DNA from: Mycobacterium sp. IS-1496
Lineage (GTDB): Bacteria; Actinomycetota; Actinomycetes; Mycobacteriales; Mycobacteriaceae
Length of the DNA stretch: 64,000 bases
Reading direction: 5' to 3'
Assembly (NCBI RefSeq): GCF_001499995.1
Contig: NZ_LQIU01000025.1
Span: 1-64,000 of the forward strand
Part shown: piece by piece, positions 9,609 through 18,812 of the stretch
Numbering within the stretch: the stretch's first letter is position 1
How the letters are laid out: each line of letters begins with the position of its first letter
Notes under the pieces: generated by a model
Seen by the model: only the letters and a program-made list of their open reading frames with translations
What the model was told of the DNA's origin: nothing
Database searches by the model: none
Program-made: the position numbers and the translations under genes

Positions 9609-11801
9609 GTGCCGAGCCCACCCGTTGAGCCCCAGTTCGGCGTGGTGTGCGACGTGGACGGGGTCCTGCCGATCACGCACGTGCGCCGGCAGCTGGGCAG
9701 GGTGAGCGCGCTGTTCAACCGCAGTCCCCGCGATCGCCGGTCGGTGCTCGGCATGCCGCATCTGGTGCGGCATCTCGCGCACTCCGACCTCGCGCCGGCG
9801 GTGTTCTATCTGACCGCGGCCCCGGACTTGTCCGCGCCGCTGATCAGCGATGCGCTGACCCGTAACGGCTACCCGACCGGCACCGCGCTGCCCGCGGGAG
9901 GTGACCTCGCCCCCGGCTGGCTCGTCGGCCACAGCCTGACACCCAAACGCGCCGCGCTCGACCGGTTGGCCGAGCGGCACCCCCAGCTGCGCTGGATCCT
10001 GATCGGCGACGACGCCGGACCCGATCCGGACCTGTTCGCCGACTTCGCCCGTCGCCATCCGGGCCGGGTGGCGGTGATCGCGCTGCGCGAGGACCGCCGC
10101 CAATCGCGGCGGGCTCTGCGCGGTGACGATCTGCCCGGCGTGGCCGTGGTGACGGCGCCGAACGCCGAGGAGATCCTGCCGGGGTTGGACGCGAGCCTGA
10201 GCCTGCAGCCACAACAGCGCACGGCCGTCGACGCGTGGTTCCTCACCGCAGGTGAACGCGGGAACGACGTCACCCGGCTGCGCCCCTGGACCGCGAACAA
10301 CGCCGTCCGCCCGCTCGTGCACGGGCGGACCTACTTCGCCGCGCTCGCCGACGCCCTGGCCGCCGCCGGGCCGGGTGACGTGGTCCTGTTCGCCGGGTGG
10401 CGCGCCGACTCCGAAGAGTTGCTCACCGACGACGGGCCCACGGTCGCCGAGGCGTTGGCCGCGGCCGCTCGGCGCGGGGCGCTGGTGCGCGGACTGCTGT
10501 GGCGCGCGCACCTCGGCACCTTCGGCTACCACCTCGAGCAGAACCGGCACTTCGCCGCCGACATGGCCGCCGTCGGCGTGGAAGTGCTTCTGGACCAACG
10601 GATCCGCGCGCTCGGCAGCCACCATCAGAAGGCTGTCGTGATTCGGTACGGCGGGCGCTCCCACGACGATGTGGCGTTCGTCGGTGGGATCGACGTCGAC
10701 CGTGGCAGCCGCGACGACGCCGACCACCACGGTGACCCGCAGGCTGATTCGCCCGACGACCTGTACGGACCCACCCCGGCCCGTCACGACATCCAGGTCG
10801 AGGTGCGCGGACCCGCGGTGCGCGAGATCGAGGACGCGATCAGGGAACGGTGGGAGGATCCCGCGCCGACGACCCGGCTGCCCTGGCACGTCGTCTCAGA
10901 CCTCGTCCACGGTTCACCGCGCACCGCGTCGCCGCTGCCTGCCCCCTCGCCGGATCCGCCGGACGCCGGCCACTGTGCGGTGCAGCTCCTGCGGACCTAC
11001 CCACGTCGCCGGCCCGCGCATCCGTTCGCCCCGCTGGGCGAACGCAGCGTCGCCCGCGCCTACGCCAAGGCGCTGCGGCGGGCCCGCCGGCTGGTCTACC
11101 TCGAGGACCAGTACCTGTGGTCGGTGGACGTGGCGCGCATCTTCGCCGCCGCGCTGCGGCGCTCACCCGATCTGCACCTGATCGCGGTGGTGCCGCGTCG
11201 TGTCGACCAGAAGGTGGCCACGCGTGCGGCCGAGATGGGTCAGCTGGAGGCCATGGCGATGGTGCGGGCCGCCGGTGGCGCGCGCGTGCAGATCGTCGAC
11301 ATCGAGAACGACGAGAGCCGGCCGATCTATGTGCACGCCAAGGTCTGCATCGTCGATGACGTCTGGGCGGTGGTGGGCAGCAACAACCTCAACAACCGCT
11401 CCTGGACGCATGATTCGGAGTTGGCGGCCGCGATCATCGACGACGAGCGCGACGCACGCGCTCCCGACGATCCCGGCGGGTTGGGTGACGGCGCCCGGCG
11501 GTTCGCGCGCCGGCTGCGGCTCGACCTGATGCGCGAACACCTCGGCCTCGGCGAGGACGACGACTTGCTCGACCCCGACCGGGCCGCCGCCACCGTGCGG
11601 GAGCGGGCGGCGACCCTCGATGCGTGGCATGCCGAGGGATGTCAGGGGCCGCGCCCGCCCGGGCGGCTGCGCCCGCACGTGTTCGGACAGGATCGGGCGC
11701 GGCCGCCGGCCCGGCACCGGTGGTTGACCATTCCCGCGTACCGGATCGTGCTCGATCCGGACGGTCGGCCGCTGGGTATGCGACTGCGCCGCGCCTACTG
11801 A
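9609..11801 (+). CDS. APP1-type phosphatidate phosphatase domain fused to phospholipase D domains
   Basis: A 730-residue two-part protein. Residues 9-190 resemble the APP1/lipin-type HAD phosphatase: DVDGV with Asp15 and Asp17, FYLTAAPD near 60, and IGDDAGPDPDLFADFARRHPG near 135, the usual motif III/IV region. Residues 210-700 form a phospholipase D tandem. HHQKAVVIRYGG is at 338-349, where the HKD Asp position is not Asp. HAKVCIVDD is at 576-584, a complete HKD motif followed by GSNNLNNRSW. PLD releases phosphatidate and APP1 enzymes dephosphorylate it, so consecutive reactions on one chain are plausible (inference). No signal peptide is seen. The GTG at 9609 is used. Confidence 0.88.
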   Translation: MPSPPVEPQFGVVCDVDGVLPITHVRRQLGRVSALFNRSPRDRRSVLGMPHLVRHLAHSDLAPAVFYLTAAPDLSAPLISDALTRNGYPTGTALPAGGDLAPGWLVGHSLTPKRAALDRLAERHPQLRWILIGDDAGPDPDLFADFARRHPGRVAVIALREDRRQSRRALRGDDLPGVAVVTAPNAEEILPGLDASLSLQPQQRTAVDAWFLTAGERGNDVTRLRPWTANNAVRPLVHGRTYFAALADALAAAGPGDVVLFAGWRADSEELLTDDGPTVAEALAAAARRGALVRGLLWRAHLGTFGYHLEQNRHFAADMAAVGVEVLLDQRIRALGSHHQKAVVIRYGGRSHDDVAFVGGIDVDRGSRDDADHHGDPQADSPDDLYGPTPARHDIQVEVRGPAVREIEDAIRERWEDPAPTTRLPWHVVSDLVHGSPRTASPLPAPSPDPPDAGHCAVQLLRTYPRRRPAHPFAPLGERSVARAYAKALRRARRLVYLEDQYLWSVDVARIFAAALRRSPDLHLIAVVPRRVDQKVATRAAEMGQLEAMAMVRAAGGARVQIVDIENDESRPIYVHAKVCIVDDVWAVVGSNNLNNRSWTHDSELAAAIIDDERDARAPDDPGGLGDGARRFARRLRLDLMREHLGLGEDDDLLDPDRAAATVRERAATLDAWHAEGCQGPRPPGRLRPHVFGQDRARPPARHRWLTIPAYRIVLDPDGRPLGMRLRRAY

Positions 11802-11822
11802 TCCCCGTGATAGGCAGGACGG

Positions 11823-12461
11823 GTGAACACCCAACCGCCGCTGCTGTTCGCGCTCGACCTCACCGGCACCTTCGTGTTCGGGCTCAACGGGGCGCTGACG
11901 GCGTTGCGTGCGACACACCTCGACGTGGTGGGTGTGGTGACCCTCGGGATGATGACGGCCCTGGGCGGCGGGGTGATTCGCGACGTCCTCATCGACGCGC
12001 TGCCGCCCGCGACGTTCCTCGACTGGCGGTACTTCGCGCTGGCCGTCGGTGGGGCGCTGATCGCGTTCGCCCTCAACCGGTGGCTGGAGCGGCTGGGGAT
12101 GGCGATCACCGTCTTCGACGCGATCGGGCTCAGCGTGTTCGCGGTGATCGGGGCGAGTAAGGCGCTGGCCTTCGGCCTCGGCGTCGCACCGGCGGTGCTG
12201 CTCGGCGTCATCACCGCCGTCGGCGGCGGCACGATCCGCGACGCGCTGGTGGGGCAGGTGCCGACGGTGTTGCGCAGCGAGTTGTACGCGATTCCGGCCC
12301 TGGTGGCGGCGTCGATCACCGTGGCCGCGGTCCGGTTGGACCTCTACGGCCTGGCCGCCGCGCTCGGGGCGACGGCGGTCTGCTTCGTCATCCGGATGCT
12401 GGGGGTCCGGTATCAGCTCAACGCGCCTCGCCCACCGGGATTCGCTCCGGACGGGTCATAG
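11823..12461 (+). CDS. TRIC cation channel family protein (UPF0126)
   Basis: A 212-residue integral membrane protein with about seven hydrophobic helices and the internal duplication of the family. The motif ALGGGVIRDVL near 45 recurs as AVGGGTIRDAL near 130, each a glycine-rich helix break with Arg-Asp. Bacterial TRIC homologues form monovalent cation channels; the physiological role here is unknown. It starts at GTG 11823, 21 bases after the phosphatase/PLD stop, so the two may be co-transcribed. Confidence 0.9.
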   Translation: MNTQPPLLFALDLTGTFVFGLNGALTALRATHLDVVGVVTLGMMTALGGGVIRDVLIDALPPATFLDWRYFALAVGGALIAFALNRWLERLGMAITVFDAIGLSVFAVIGASKALAFGLGVAPAVLLGVITAVGGGTIRDALVGQVPTVLRSELYAIPALVAASITVAAVRLDLYGLAAALGATAVCFVIRMLGVRYQLNAPRPPGFAPDGS

Positions 12462-12520
12462 CCTCGACCGAGCGGCCACACGGTTGTTTCGGTCGCGGCC
12501 AACCGGGGCACCGGAGAGGG

Positions 12521-13126
12521 ATGATGGACTCGCTGCTCGGCGCCCTCGGGCACGCGTGGTGGGCCTATCCGCTTCTCCTGGCGTTCTGCCTGTTCGACGC
12601 CGTCGTGCCCGTCATCCCGAGCGAGTCGGGTCTCATCACCGGTGGGATCCTCTCGGCGGACGGCGCGATGTCACTGCCCCTGGTGATCGCGATGGCGTCG
12701 ATCGGGTCGTTCGTCGGTGACAACCTCGCGTACTGGATCGGGCGCTCCGCTCAGGACCGGGCCTGCCGGTGGATCACCCGCGGGGAGAAGGGGCGCCGGG
12801 GTCTGGAGTGGGCGAAGCGGGAGCTCGACGAGCACGGCGGATCGATCATCATCGTGGCCCGCTTCATCCCCGGCGGCCGTACGCCGACGATGATCGCCTC
12901 CGGCATACTCGAATTCCCGTATCGCCGGTTCCTCGTCTTCGACGCGATCGCCGCCGTGCTGTGGGGCAGCATCAACACGCTGATCGGCTTCGTCGGCGGG
13001 AAGGCGTTCGCCGAGAACACGATCGGCGCGTTCGCGGTGTCCTTCGGGGTGGCGGTGGCCGTGGGCGGCGCCGTCGAGGTGGTGCGCCGGGTGCGCCGGA
13101 AACCCGAACTCGTTGAGCAGCGTTAG
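12521..13126 (+). CDS. DedA family membrane protein
   Basis: A 201-residue DedA/SNARE-associated family protein. These are half-transporters linked to lipid-carrier recycling (undecaprenyl phosphate flipping) and envelope stability. The amphipathic motif with acidic residue PVIPSESGLITGG is near 28, and the basic motif RFIPGGRTPTMIASG near 110 is the family signature. Four to five membrane segments are visible. Two ATGs in a row (12521, 12524) follow a GGAGAGGG site. The 3' end is close to the dioxygenase start, suggesting one transcription unit from 9609 to 13997. Confidence 0.9.
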   Translation: MMDSLLGALGHAWWAYPLLLAFCLFDAVVPVIPSESGLITGGILSADGAMSLPLVIAMASIGSFVGDNLAYWIGRSAQDRACRWITRGEKGRRGLEWAKRELDEHGGSIIIVARFIPGGRTPTMIASGILEFPYRRFLVFDAIAAVLWGSINTLIGFVGGKAFAENTIGAFAVSFGVAVAVGGAVEVVRRVRRKPELVEQR

Positions 13127-13151
13127 CCGTCGCACGTGGGATGGTGGTCGA

Positions 13152-13997
13152 ATGGACCTGATGCCCGCGGCGTTCATCGGACACGGCAGCCCCATGAACG
13201 CGCTCGAAGTCAATCGGTACACCGCGGCGTGGCGGGCGTTCGGTGAGCAGGTCACCCGTCCGCGCGCGATCCTGGTGATCAGCGCGCACTGGTACATCAA
13301 CGCGACGGCGGTCACCGCGATGCCGCGACCGAGGACCATCCACGACTTCTACGGTTTCCCGCAGGAACTGTTCGACGTGCAGTACCCCGCCCCCGGACTG
13401 CCCGAACTGGCCGACGAGGTCGGCGAGGTGGTGCATCCGACGTGGGTGGGCGCCGACATCGACAGCTGGGGCATCGACCACGGCACCTGGTCGGTGCTGG
13501 TCCACGCCTTCCCCGACGCGTCGATACCCGTCGTCCAGCTGTCGGTCAACGCCGACAAACCGCTCGACTACCACCTCGAACTGGGCGCGAAGCTGGCTCC
13601 GCTGCGCGAACGTGGAGTGCTGATCCTGGCCAGCGGCAACGTCGTTCACAACCTGCAGGCCATGGACTGGACGCTCGACACCGGGTTCGACTGGGCCCAC
13701 CGATTCGACGACGCCGCCAGAGAGTTGATCGCCTCGGAGCCCTCGGAGGCTGCGGGCCTGAGCCGGCACGCCGACTTCGGCATCGCGGCGCCGACCCCCG
13801 ACCACTTCATCCCGTGGCTGTATCTGGCGGGGTTGGCCTCCGCGGGTGAGGACGGGGTCGACGTTCTGGTCGACGGGTACTCCTACGGGTCGCTGTCGAT
13901 GACCGCCTACACGCTGGGCCTGGGGGCTATTGTTTCGGAACCCGCTGTTGGACAACAGCATCCGCCGAACGCGCCCGCCGACGCCTCGAACATCTGA
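13152..13997 (+). CDS. 4,5-DOPA-extradiol-type dioxygenase family protein (YgiD-like)
   Basis: A 281-residue protein of the LigB-type extradiol ring-cleavage superfamily. The N-terminus MPAAFIGHGSPMNALE carries the first metal His at residue 11. ISAHWYIN near 50 supplies the second His, and GSGNVVHNL-like sequence (ASGNVVHNLQAMDW) near 165 a third conserved His. The E. coli homologue acts on L-DOPA; the substrate here is unknown. The ATG at 13152 is chosen because the conserved sequence begins there; the frame extends to 13113. The C-terminus runs about 15 residues beyond the conserved end. Confidence 0.88.
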   Translation: MDLMPAAFIGHGSPMNALEVNRYTAAWRAFGEQVTRPRAILVISAHWYINATAVTAMPRPRTIHDFYGFPQELFDVQYPAPGLPELADEVGEVVHPTWVGADIDSWGIDHGTWSVLVHAFPDASIPVVQLSVNADKPLDYHLELGAKLAPLRERGVLILASGNVVHNLQAMDWTLDTGFDWAHRFDDAARELIASEPSEAAGLSRHADFGIAAPTPDHFIPWLYLAGLASAGEDGVDVLVDGYSYGSLSMTAYTLGLGAIVSEPAVGQQHPPNAPADASNI

Positions 13998-14001
13998 CGC
14001 G

Positions 14002-15786
14002 TTACGGCCAGCGGGTGTCCAGGATGTCCAGCGCGTTCGGCAGCTTTGCGCGGTAGCGCGCCCGGTCGGCCTGTTTGAACGGCACCCACCACGGCGCCTG
14101 GAACAACTCGACGATCTTGACCATCGGACCGCGATAGCCCGACGCCTGCAACACCCCGTTCGCGGCGTACCGGCCGCCCTCGTTGGCGCCCTCCATGGTG
14201 GTGACGTTCTGGTCGGTCTTCACCCACTCGCCGGCCAGGAACAGGTTGTCGATTCCCGTCACGGCCTCCGGACGGCGCGCCCACGATCCGGGGTCCTGGA
14301 TGAACAGCGGTTCGTCGTTGCGGACCTGGGGCGTGCCCGAGTCGATGATCGCGGGGTCGAGGAACCACGAGTGCAGCATGTCGTCGGTGAGCACGGTGTC
14401 GGTGTCGTTGAGGTGCGCCTTGATCTGCGCCCACGCCTCACGAGCGATCTCCTCGGGCGTACAGTCCCTGGCGCTTCGGCGGTTGACGTTGCCCGGGGTC
14501 GTCCAGTCCGAGATGATCGCCGACAGACAGTCCTTGACCGTGCCGTCGCCGTAGCTGCTCAGGCTTCGTTTCCAGAATTGCGCCTCGCTGATCGAGGTGA
14601 TCGCCCACCCCGAATCCACGTAGTTGACATGACCTTTCGTGACGTCGACCCGCTCCCTGAGGTAGAACATCAGCCCGTTCATCCATTCGGTGCGCAGCAG
14701 GGCGACGTCGGCCAGTTTCGGGTCCGCGGCGATGACGTCGGGGGTGAGCACCGCGGCGAGTTTCTCGCATGGGATCGCGCTGACGTACCAGTCGGCGACG
14801 ACCGGACGCGTCGCACCACCGGGGCCCACGACCGTCGCCGACGCGATGTGCGCACCGTCCGGCGTCAGCCGCGCCAGCGCCTCACCCACACGGAACGTGA
14901 CACCCTTCGACCGCAGATGGGCGACCCACGGGTCGAGCCACTGCGAACTCGTCGGTCCGTTCAGCACACGGTCGAAGCCCTTGTTGTCGTAGTCGTTGCC
15001 CAGCAACAGGATCGACCACACCGACGCCTCACCGACCAGACCGATGGAATGGGCGCTGGCATCCTTGGACTTCGAGGCGGCAAGGTTGCGGATGATGCCG
15101 TCGGCCAGATAGCGGTTGTACTCGTGTGACCGCTTGTTCGCGCCGATGTAGTCCTCCCACGTCATGTTCTCCCACTGCCCGAGCTTGCGCTCGTCACAGC
15201 TGGTCACGTAGACGGCCAGCTTCTGCGCGGCGTAGGCCGCCTCCCACAGCGGCAACCGGTACAGCGTCTGGAACACGGTGGTGACCGACTCGATGAACGC
15301 CTTCGGAGTGACCGGGTTCGGCAGCGTCGGCAGCGGAAACGGCAGCGGCACAGTCAGATCGGCCCGGTTGAGGCCCGAATGCAGATAGGACGTCGCCCGC
15401 GTCAGATTCTGCCAGGTGCCATGACTGTTGCCGGGGAACGGAATCCGTCGCATGGTGTCGGTGACGTTGCGGTAGAAGCCGGGGAAGAATCGGAAGCCGT
15501 GTTCGGCCGGCAGCGGCGTGGTACCGGAGTTCGGCACCGGAATCGATCTCGCCTTGCCGCCCAGGGCTTTCCGCTCGTAGACGGTGACGGTGTAACCGCG
15601 GTCGACGAGTTCGTGTGCGGCAGTGAGCCCGGCGATGCCTGCGCCGAACACCGCCACCGACATGCCCCGGGGCGCGGCGCGCGCTGCCGGCGGCACGGCC
15701 GTCAGCGTCGCCGCGGCCAGACCGGCGCTCGCGGTGCCCGCCAGAAACGACCGGCGCGACACGTGCTGTTGATGAACCCGACCCAT
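14002..15786 (-). CDS. Tat-exported FAD-dependent oxidoreductase (amine oxidase/phytoene desaturase type)
   Basis: A 594-residue flavoprotein. The twin-arginine signal SRRSFLAG is at residues 10-17, followed by an Ala-rich h-region ending AARAAP near 39, so the enzyme is expected to fold with FAD and pass through the Tat system. The FAD motif VAVFGAGIAGLTAAHEL begins at 44, and YERKALGGKARS near 70 matches the desaturase/amine-oxidase family. The C-terminal FAD site is NLFLAGEWVKTDQNVTTMEGANEGG near 540. The substrate is unknown. The frame is open for 560 bases upstream, but the Tat signal fixes the start at 15786. It lies downstream of menG, with a 95-base gap. Confidence 0.88.
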   Translation of the reverse strand: MGRVHQQHVSRRSFLAGTASAGLAAATLTAVPPAARAAPRGMSVAVFGAGIAGLTAAHELVDRGYTVTVYERKALGGKARSIPVPNSGTTPLPAEHGFRFFPGFYRNVTDTMRRIPFPGNSHGTWQNLTRATSYLHSGLNRADLTVPLPFPLPTLPNPVTPKAFIESVTTVFQTLYRLPLWEAAYAAQKLAVYVTSCDERKLGQWENMTWEDYIGANKRSHEYNRYLADGIIRNLAASKSKDASAHSIGLVGEASVWSILLLGNDYDNKGFDRVLNGPTSSQWLDPWVAHLRSKGVTFRVGEALARLTPDGAHIASATVVGPGGATRPVVADWYVSAIPCEKLAAVLTPDVIAADPKLADVALLRTEWMNGLMFYLRERVDVTKGHVNYVDSGWAITSISEAQFWKRSLSSYGDGTVKDCLSAIISDWTTPGNVNRRSARDCTPEEIAREAWAQIKAHLNDTDTVLTDDMLHSWFLDPAIIDSGTPQVRNDEPLFIQDPGSWARRPEAVTGIDNLFLAGEWVKTDQNVTTMEGANEGGRYAANGVLQASGYRGPMVKIVELFQAPWWVPFKQADRARYRAKLPNALDILDTRWP

Positions 15787-15881
15787 GACCCACCGCCTCG
15801 CCGCGGAACCCCGTCGGCGATAAGTTAACGGTGATTCGCGCCACAACCGCGCATTTGGGTCTGCGCCGCGTGTCGGTGCGC

Positions 15882-16574
15882 TCAGCGCGGTGGTTTGACC
15901 GCGGCGTGCAGCGCGACGATGCCGCCGGTCAGGTTGCGCCAGCGCACCTGCGACCAGCCCGCGTCCTCGATGCGCCGCGCGAGACCCGCCTGATCCGGCC
16001 ACGCCCGGATCGACTCGGCCAGATAGACGTAGGCGTCGGGGTTGGAGGCGACCGCGCGGGCCATCCGCGGCAGCGCCTTCATCAGGTACTCCTTGTACAG
16101 CGTGGCGAAGGCGCGGTTCGTCGGCGTGGAGAACTCGCACACCACCAACCGCCCACCCGGCCGCGTCACCCGCGCCATCTCCTTGAGGCCGGCCACATGA
16201 TCGACCACGTTGCGCAGGCCGAAGCTGATGGTGACCGCGTCGAACGACTCGTCGGCGAACGGCAGCCTGGTCGCGTCGCCGGCGACCTTCGGTACGTCGC
16301 GCTGCCGCCCCGCGGAGAGCATCCCCACCGAGAAGTCCGCGGCCACACACCATGCGCCGGAGGCTGCGAGTTCGACCGTCGACACCGCGGTGCCTGCCGC
16401 CAGGTCGAGCACCTTGTCGCCCGGTCCGATACCCAGCGCCGAGCAGGTCTCGCGGCGCCAGAACCGGTCCTGCCCCAGCGAGAGCACGGTGTTGGTCAGG
16501 TCATAACGGCGCGCCACCGCATCGAACATCGACGCGACCTCGTGGGGGTTCTTGTCCAACGTCGCCCGGCTCAC
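15882..16574 (-). CDS. menG: Demethylmenaquinone methyltransferase
   Basis: The last step of menaquinone synthesis: S-adenosylmethionine-dependent C-methylation of demethylmenaquinone. It has 230 residues. The UbiE family start [22 protein letters not shown] is at 7-28, SAM motif [13 protein letters not shown] near 55, and the UbiE motif [16 protein letters not shown] near 128. It starts with GTG at 16574. It corresponds to Rv0558. An SDR gene is divergent on its 5' side with about 70 bases between. Confidence 0.96.
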   Translation of the reverse strand: MSRATLDKNPHEVASMFDAVARRYDLTNTVLSLGQDRFWRRETCSALGIGPGDKVLDLAAGTAVSTVELAASGAWCVAADFSVGMLSAGRQRDVPKVAGDATRLPFADESFDAVTISFGLRNVVDHVAGLKEMARVTRPGGRLVVCEFSTPTNRAFATLYKEYLMKALPRMARAVASNPDAYVYLAESIRAWPDQAGLARRIEDAGWSQVRWRNLTGGIVALHAAVKPPR

Positions 16575-16645
16575 GACGCCGACGCTACCTGTGAATCCGC
16601 TGCCACCGGGAATGGGGGACGCCGCCGGCGCCCTTGTAACGCGAT

Positions 16646-17470
16646 ATGAGCGGAAAAGTATGGTTCATCACTGGTACATCGCGCGGATTCGGCCGGGAGT
16701 GGGCGATCGCCGCGCTCGAGCGGGGTGACCGCGTCGCGGCGACCGCGCGGGACACCGCGACGCTCGCCGACCTCACCGAGAAGTTCGGCGACGCGCTGTT
16801 GCCCATCGCCCTCGACGTCACCGACCGCGACGCCGACTTCGCGGCGGTCGAACAGGCCCACGACCACTTCGGGCGGCTCGACATCGTCGTCAACAACGCC
16901 GGTTACGGGCAGTTCGGCTTCATCGAGGAACTGTCCGAGCAGGAGGCGCGCGACCAGATCGAGACGAATGTGTTCGGGGCGTTGTGGATCACCCAGGCGG
17001 CACTGCCGTATCTGCGCGCGCAGCGCAGCGGCCACATCGTGCAGGTGTCGTCGATCGGCGGGATCAGCGCCTTCCCCAACGTCGGGATCTACCACGCGTC
17101 GAAGTGGGCGCTGGAGGGCTTCTCCCAGGCACTGGCGCAGGAGGTGGCGCCGTTCGGTGTGCACGTCACACTGATCGAGCCGGGTGGTTTCTCCACCGAC
17201 TGGGCCGGCCCGTCGGCCAAACACGCCACCCCGTTGGACGACTACGCGGAGATCAAGGAGCAGGCGCAGCGAGCGCGCAGTCAGCGCTCCGCCAATCCGG
17301 GTGACCCGAAGGCGTCGGCCGGCGCGATCCTCAAGGTCGTCGACGCCGAGAACCCGCCGCTGCGCGTGTTCTTCGGTGAGGTGCCGCTGGGCATCGCCAA
17401 GGCCGACTACGAGAGCCGGCTGGCGACGTGGGAGGAGTGGCAACCCGTCGCGATCGAAGCGCAAGGCTAG
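16646..17470 (+). CDS. Short-chain dehydrogenase/reductase
   Basis: A 274-residue classical SDR. The cofactor motif TGTSRGFG is at 9-16, NNAG near 85, the catalytic Ser in VSSIGGI near 137, and Tyr149-His-Ala-Ser-Lys153 as the YxxxK pair. The TSRGFG variant is typical of oxidoreductases acting on steroid- or retinol-like alcohols, but the substrate cannot be read from sequence. This gene sits between mgtA and menG and has no counterpart there in M. tuberculosis as I recall it, so it is probably an insertion. Confidence 0.9.
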   Translation: MSGKVWFITGTSRGFGREWAIAALERGDRVAATARDTATLADLTEKFGDALLPIALDVTDRDADFAAVEQAHDHFGRLDIVVNNAGYGQFGFIEELSEQEARDQIETNVFGALWITQAALPYLRAQRSGHIVQVSSIGGISAFPNVGIYHASKWALEGFSQALAQEVAPFGVHVTLIEPGGFSTDWAGPSAKHATPLDDYAEIKEQAQRARSQRSANPGDPKASAGAILKVVDAENPPLRVFFGEVPLGIAKADYESRLATWEEWQPVAIEAQG

Positions 17471-17550
17471 CCGGTTTGCGCGCGCTCGTTCCCCTGCGAG
17501 CATGCGCAGACCGTCGCGGTTTCGCGGCGTGCCGGGGTACAGGCACGCAC

Positions 17551-17594
17551 GCTCGCGGTGGGTGGGGACCCCGGCTCGCGGTGGGTGGGGACCC
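17551..17594. repeat. Two 21-bp direct repeats, 23-bp period, between convergent genes
   Basis: GCTCGCGGTGGGTGGGGACCC occurs at 17551-17571 and again, identical, at 17574-17594 with CG between. The pair is in the 129-base spacer between the convergent SDR and mgtA stops. No hairpin or open frame explains it. A recent tandem duplication is the simplest reading; a role at transcript ends is possible. Confidence 0.85.
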
Positions 17595-17599
17595 GAAAG

Positions 17600-18727
17600 C
17601 TAGGCGGCGCGGAGTGTGCGCCGGGCTGCCACGGCCTCGTAGTGGGCGAGCAGTTCGTCGCAGATCGCCGGCCAGGTGCGGCCCAGCACGCTGCGCCGCG
17701 CCGCGGTGGAGTACCGCGGGCGCTCGGCGATCAGGTGGTCGACGGACTCCCCGAGCCTGCCTTCGAAGTCGGCGACGTCGAGCAGCAACCCGGTGCGGTA
17801 CGGCGCGACCAGATCCCGCGGCCCGCCGGCGTTCGGCGCGACCACCGGAAGACCCGACGCCATCGCCTCCTGCACGGCCTGGCAGAACGTCTCGTGCTCG
17901 CCGGGGTGCACGAAGACGTCCATGCTGGCGTACGCGGCGGCCAACGCGTCACCGTAGAGCGCTCCGGTGAAAACCGCTGTCGGCAAGACTGATTCGAGCT
18001 TCGCCCGGTCCACCCCGTCGCCGACCACCACGATCTGCAGATCGCTGCGGGCGCCCAGCGCGGCCAACCGCTCGACGTGCTTCTCCGGCGCCAACCGCCC
18101 GACGAACCCGACGATCGGCTTGCCGTCGGGCGACCACCGCCGCCGCAACCGCTCGTCGCGGGCCGACGGTGCGAAGCCGGTGATGTCGACCCCGCGCGCC
18201 CAGCGGTGCACCCGCGGGACGCCGTGCGCCTCGAGGTTTTGCATCGCCGAGGTCGACGGCGCCAGCGTGCGGTCGGCCCGGCTGTGCAGATGCCGGGTCC
18301 ACGCCCACGCCGCGCGCGACATCGCCCCGACGCCGTAGCTCTGCGCGAACCCGGCGACGTCGGTCTGGAACACCGCGACCGTCGGGACGCCGAGATGGCG
18401 CGCGGCGTGCAGACCGCCGTAGCCGAGCAGCGCCGGGGACGCCAGGTGCACCACGTCGGGGTCGAAACCCCGCAGCACCCCCACCAACCGGGGCCGCGGC
18501 ACGCCCAGCGGCAGGGAGGTCACCTTCGGAAACATCCGCGACGGCACCCGGTGCACCCGGACCCCGTCGTGCACCCGTTCGGCAGGCGGTTCACCGCGCG
18601 GGGTGTCCGGGGCGATGACGATCACCTCGTGGCCGGTGCGGCGCAGATGCTCGAGCACCCGCAGCACCGAGTTGGTGACGCCGTTGACGTTGGGGAGGAA
18701 GGACTCGGCAACGATCGCAACGCGCAC
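17600..18727 (-). CDS. mgtA: GDP-mannose-dependent alpha-mannosyltransferase MgtA (GT4)
   Basis: A 375-residue GT-B fold glycosyltransferase. In mycobacteria MgtA adds mannose to a glucuronosyl-diacylglycerol carrier, starting an alternative lipomannan-type glycolipid. The N-terminal domain has [14 protein letters not shown] at 8-21. The C-terminal domain has [12 protein letters not shown] near 222 and the EX7E motif in [16 protein letters not shown] near 275. It corresponds to Rv0557 (an earlier name was pimB) and lies between menD and menG as expected. It is divergent from the DsbA-like gene. Confidence 0.92.
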   Translation of the reverse strand: MRVAIVAESFLPNVNGVTNSVLRVLEHLRRTGHEVIVIAPDTPRGEPPAERVHDGVRVHRVPSRMFPKVTSLPLGVPRPRLVGVLRGFDPDVVHLASPALLGYGGLHAARHLGVPTVAVFQTDVAGFAQSYGVGAMSRAAWAWTRHLHSRADRTLAPSTSAMQNLEAHGVPRVHRWARGVDITGFAPSARDERLRRRWSPDGKPIVGFVGRLAPEKHVERLAALGARSDLQIVVVGDGVDRAKLESVLPTAVFTGALYGDALAAAYASMDVFVHPGEHETFCQAVQEAMASGLPVVAPNAGGPRDLVAPYRTGLLLDVADFEGRLGESVDHLIAERPRYSTAARRSVLGRTWPAICDELLAHYEAVAARRTLRAA

Positions 18728-18812
18728 GACCCGAGGGTCTCAGCGCAAGCTGTCGGGCAGGTTGCGTCCCGGGATACCCGACACGAAGATCAGGCGCGGT
18801 ACCGTTTGCCTC

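Noticed and set aside
15787..16353. The upstream extension of the Tat flavoprotein frame
   Set aside because: It lies antisense or out of frame within menG, and the Tat signal at residue 10 of the shorter form would be meaningless inside a longer protein.
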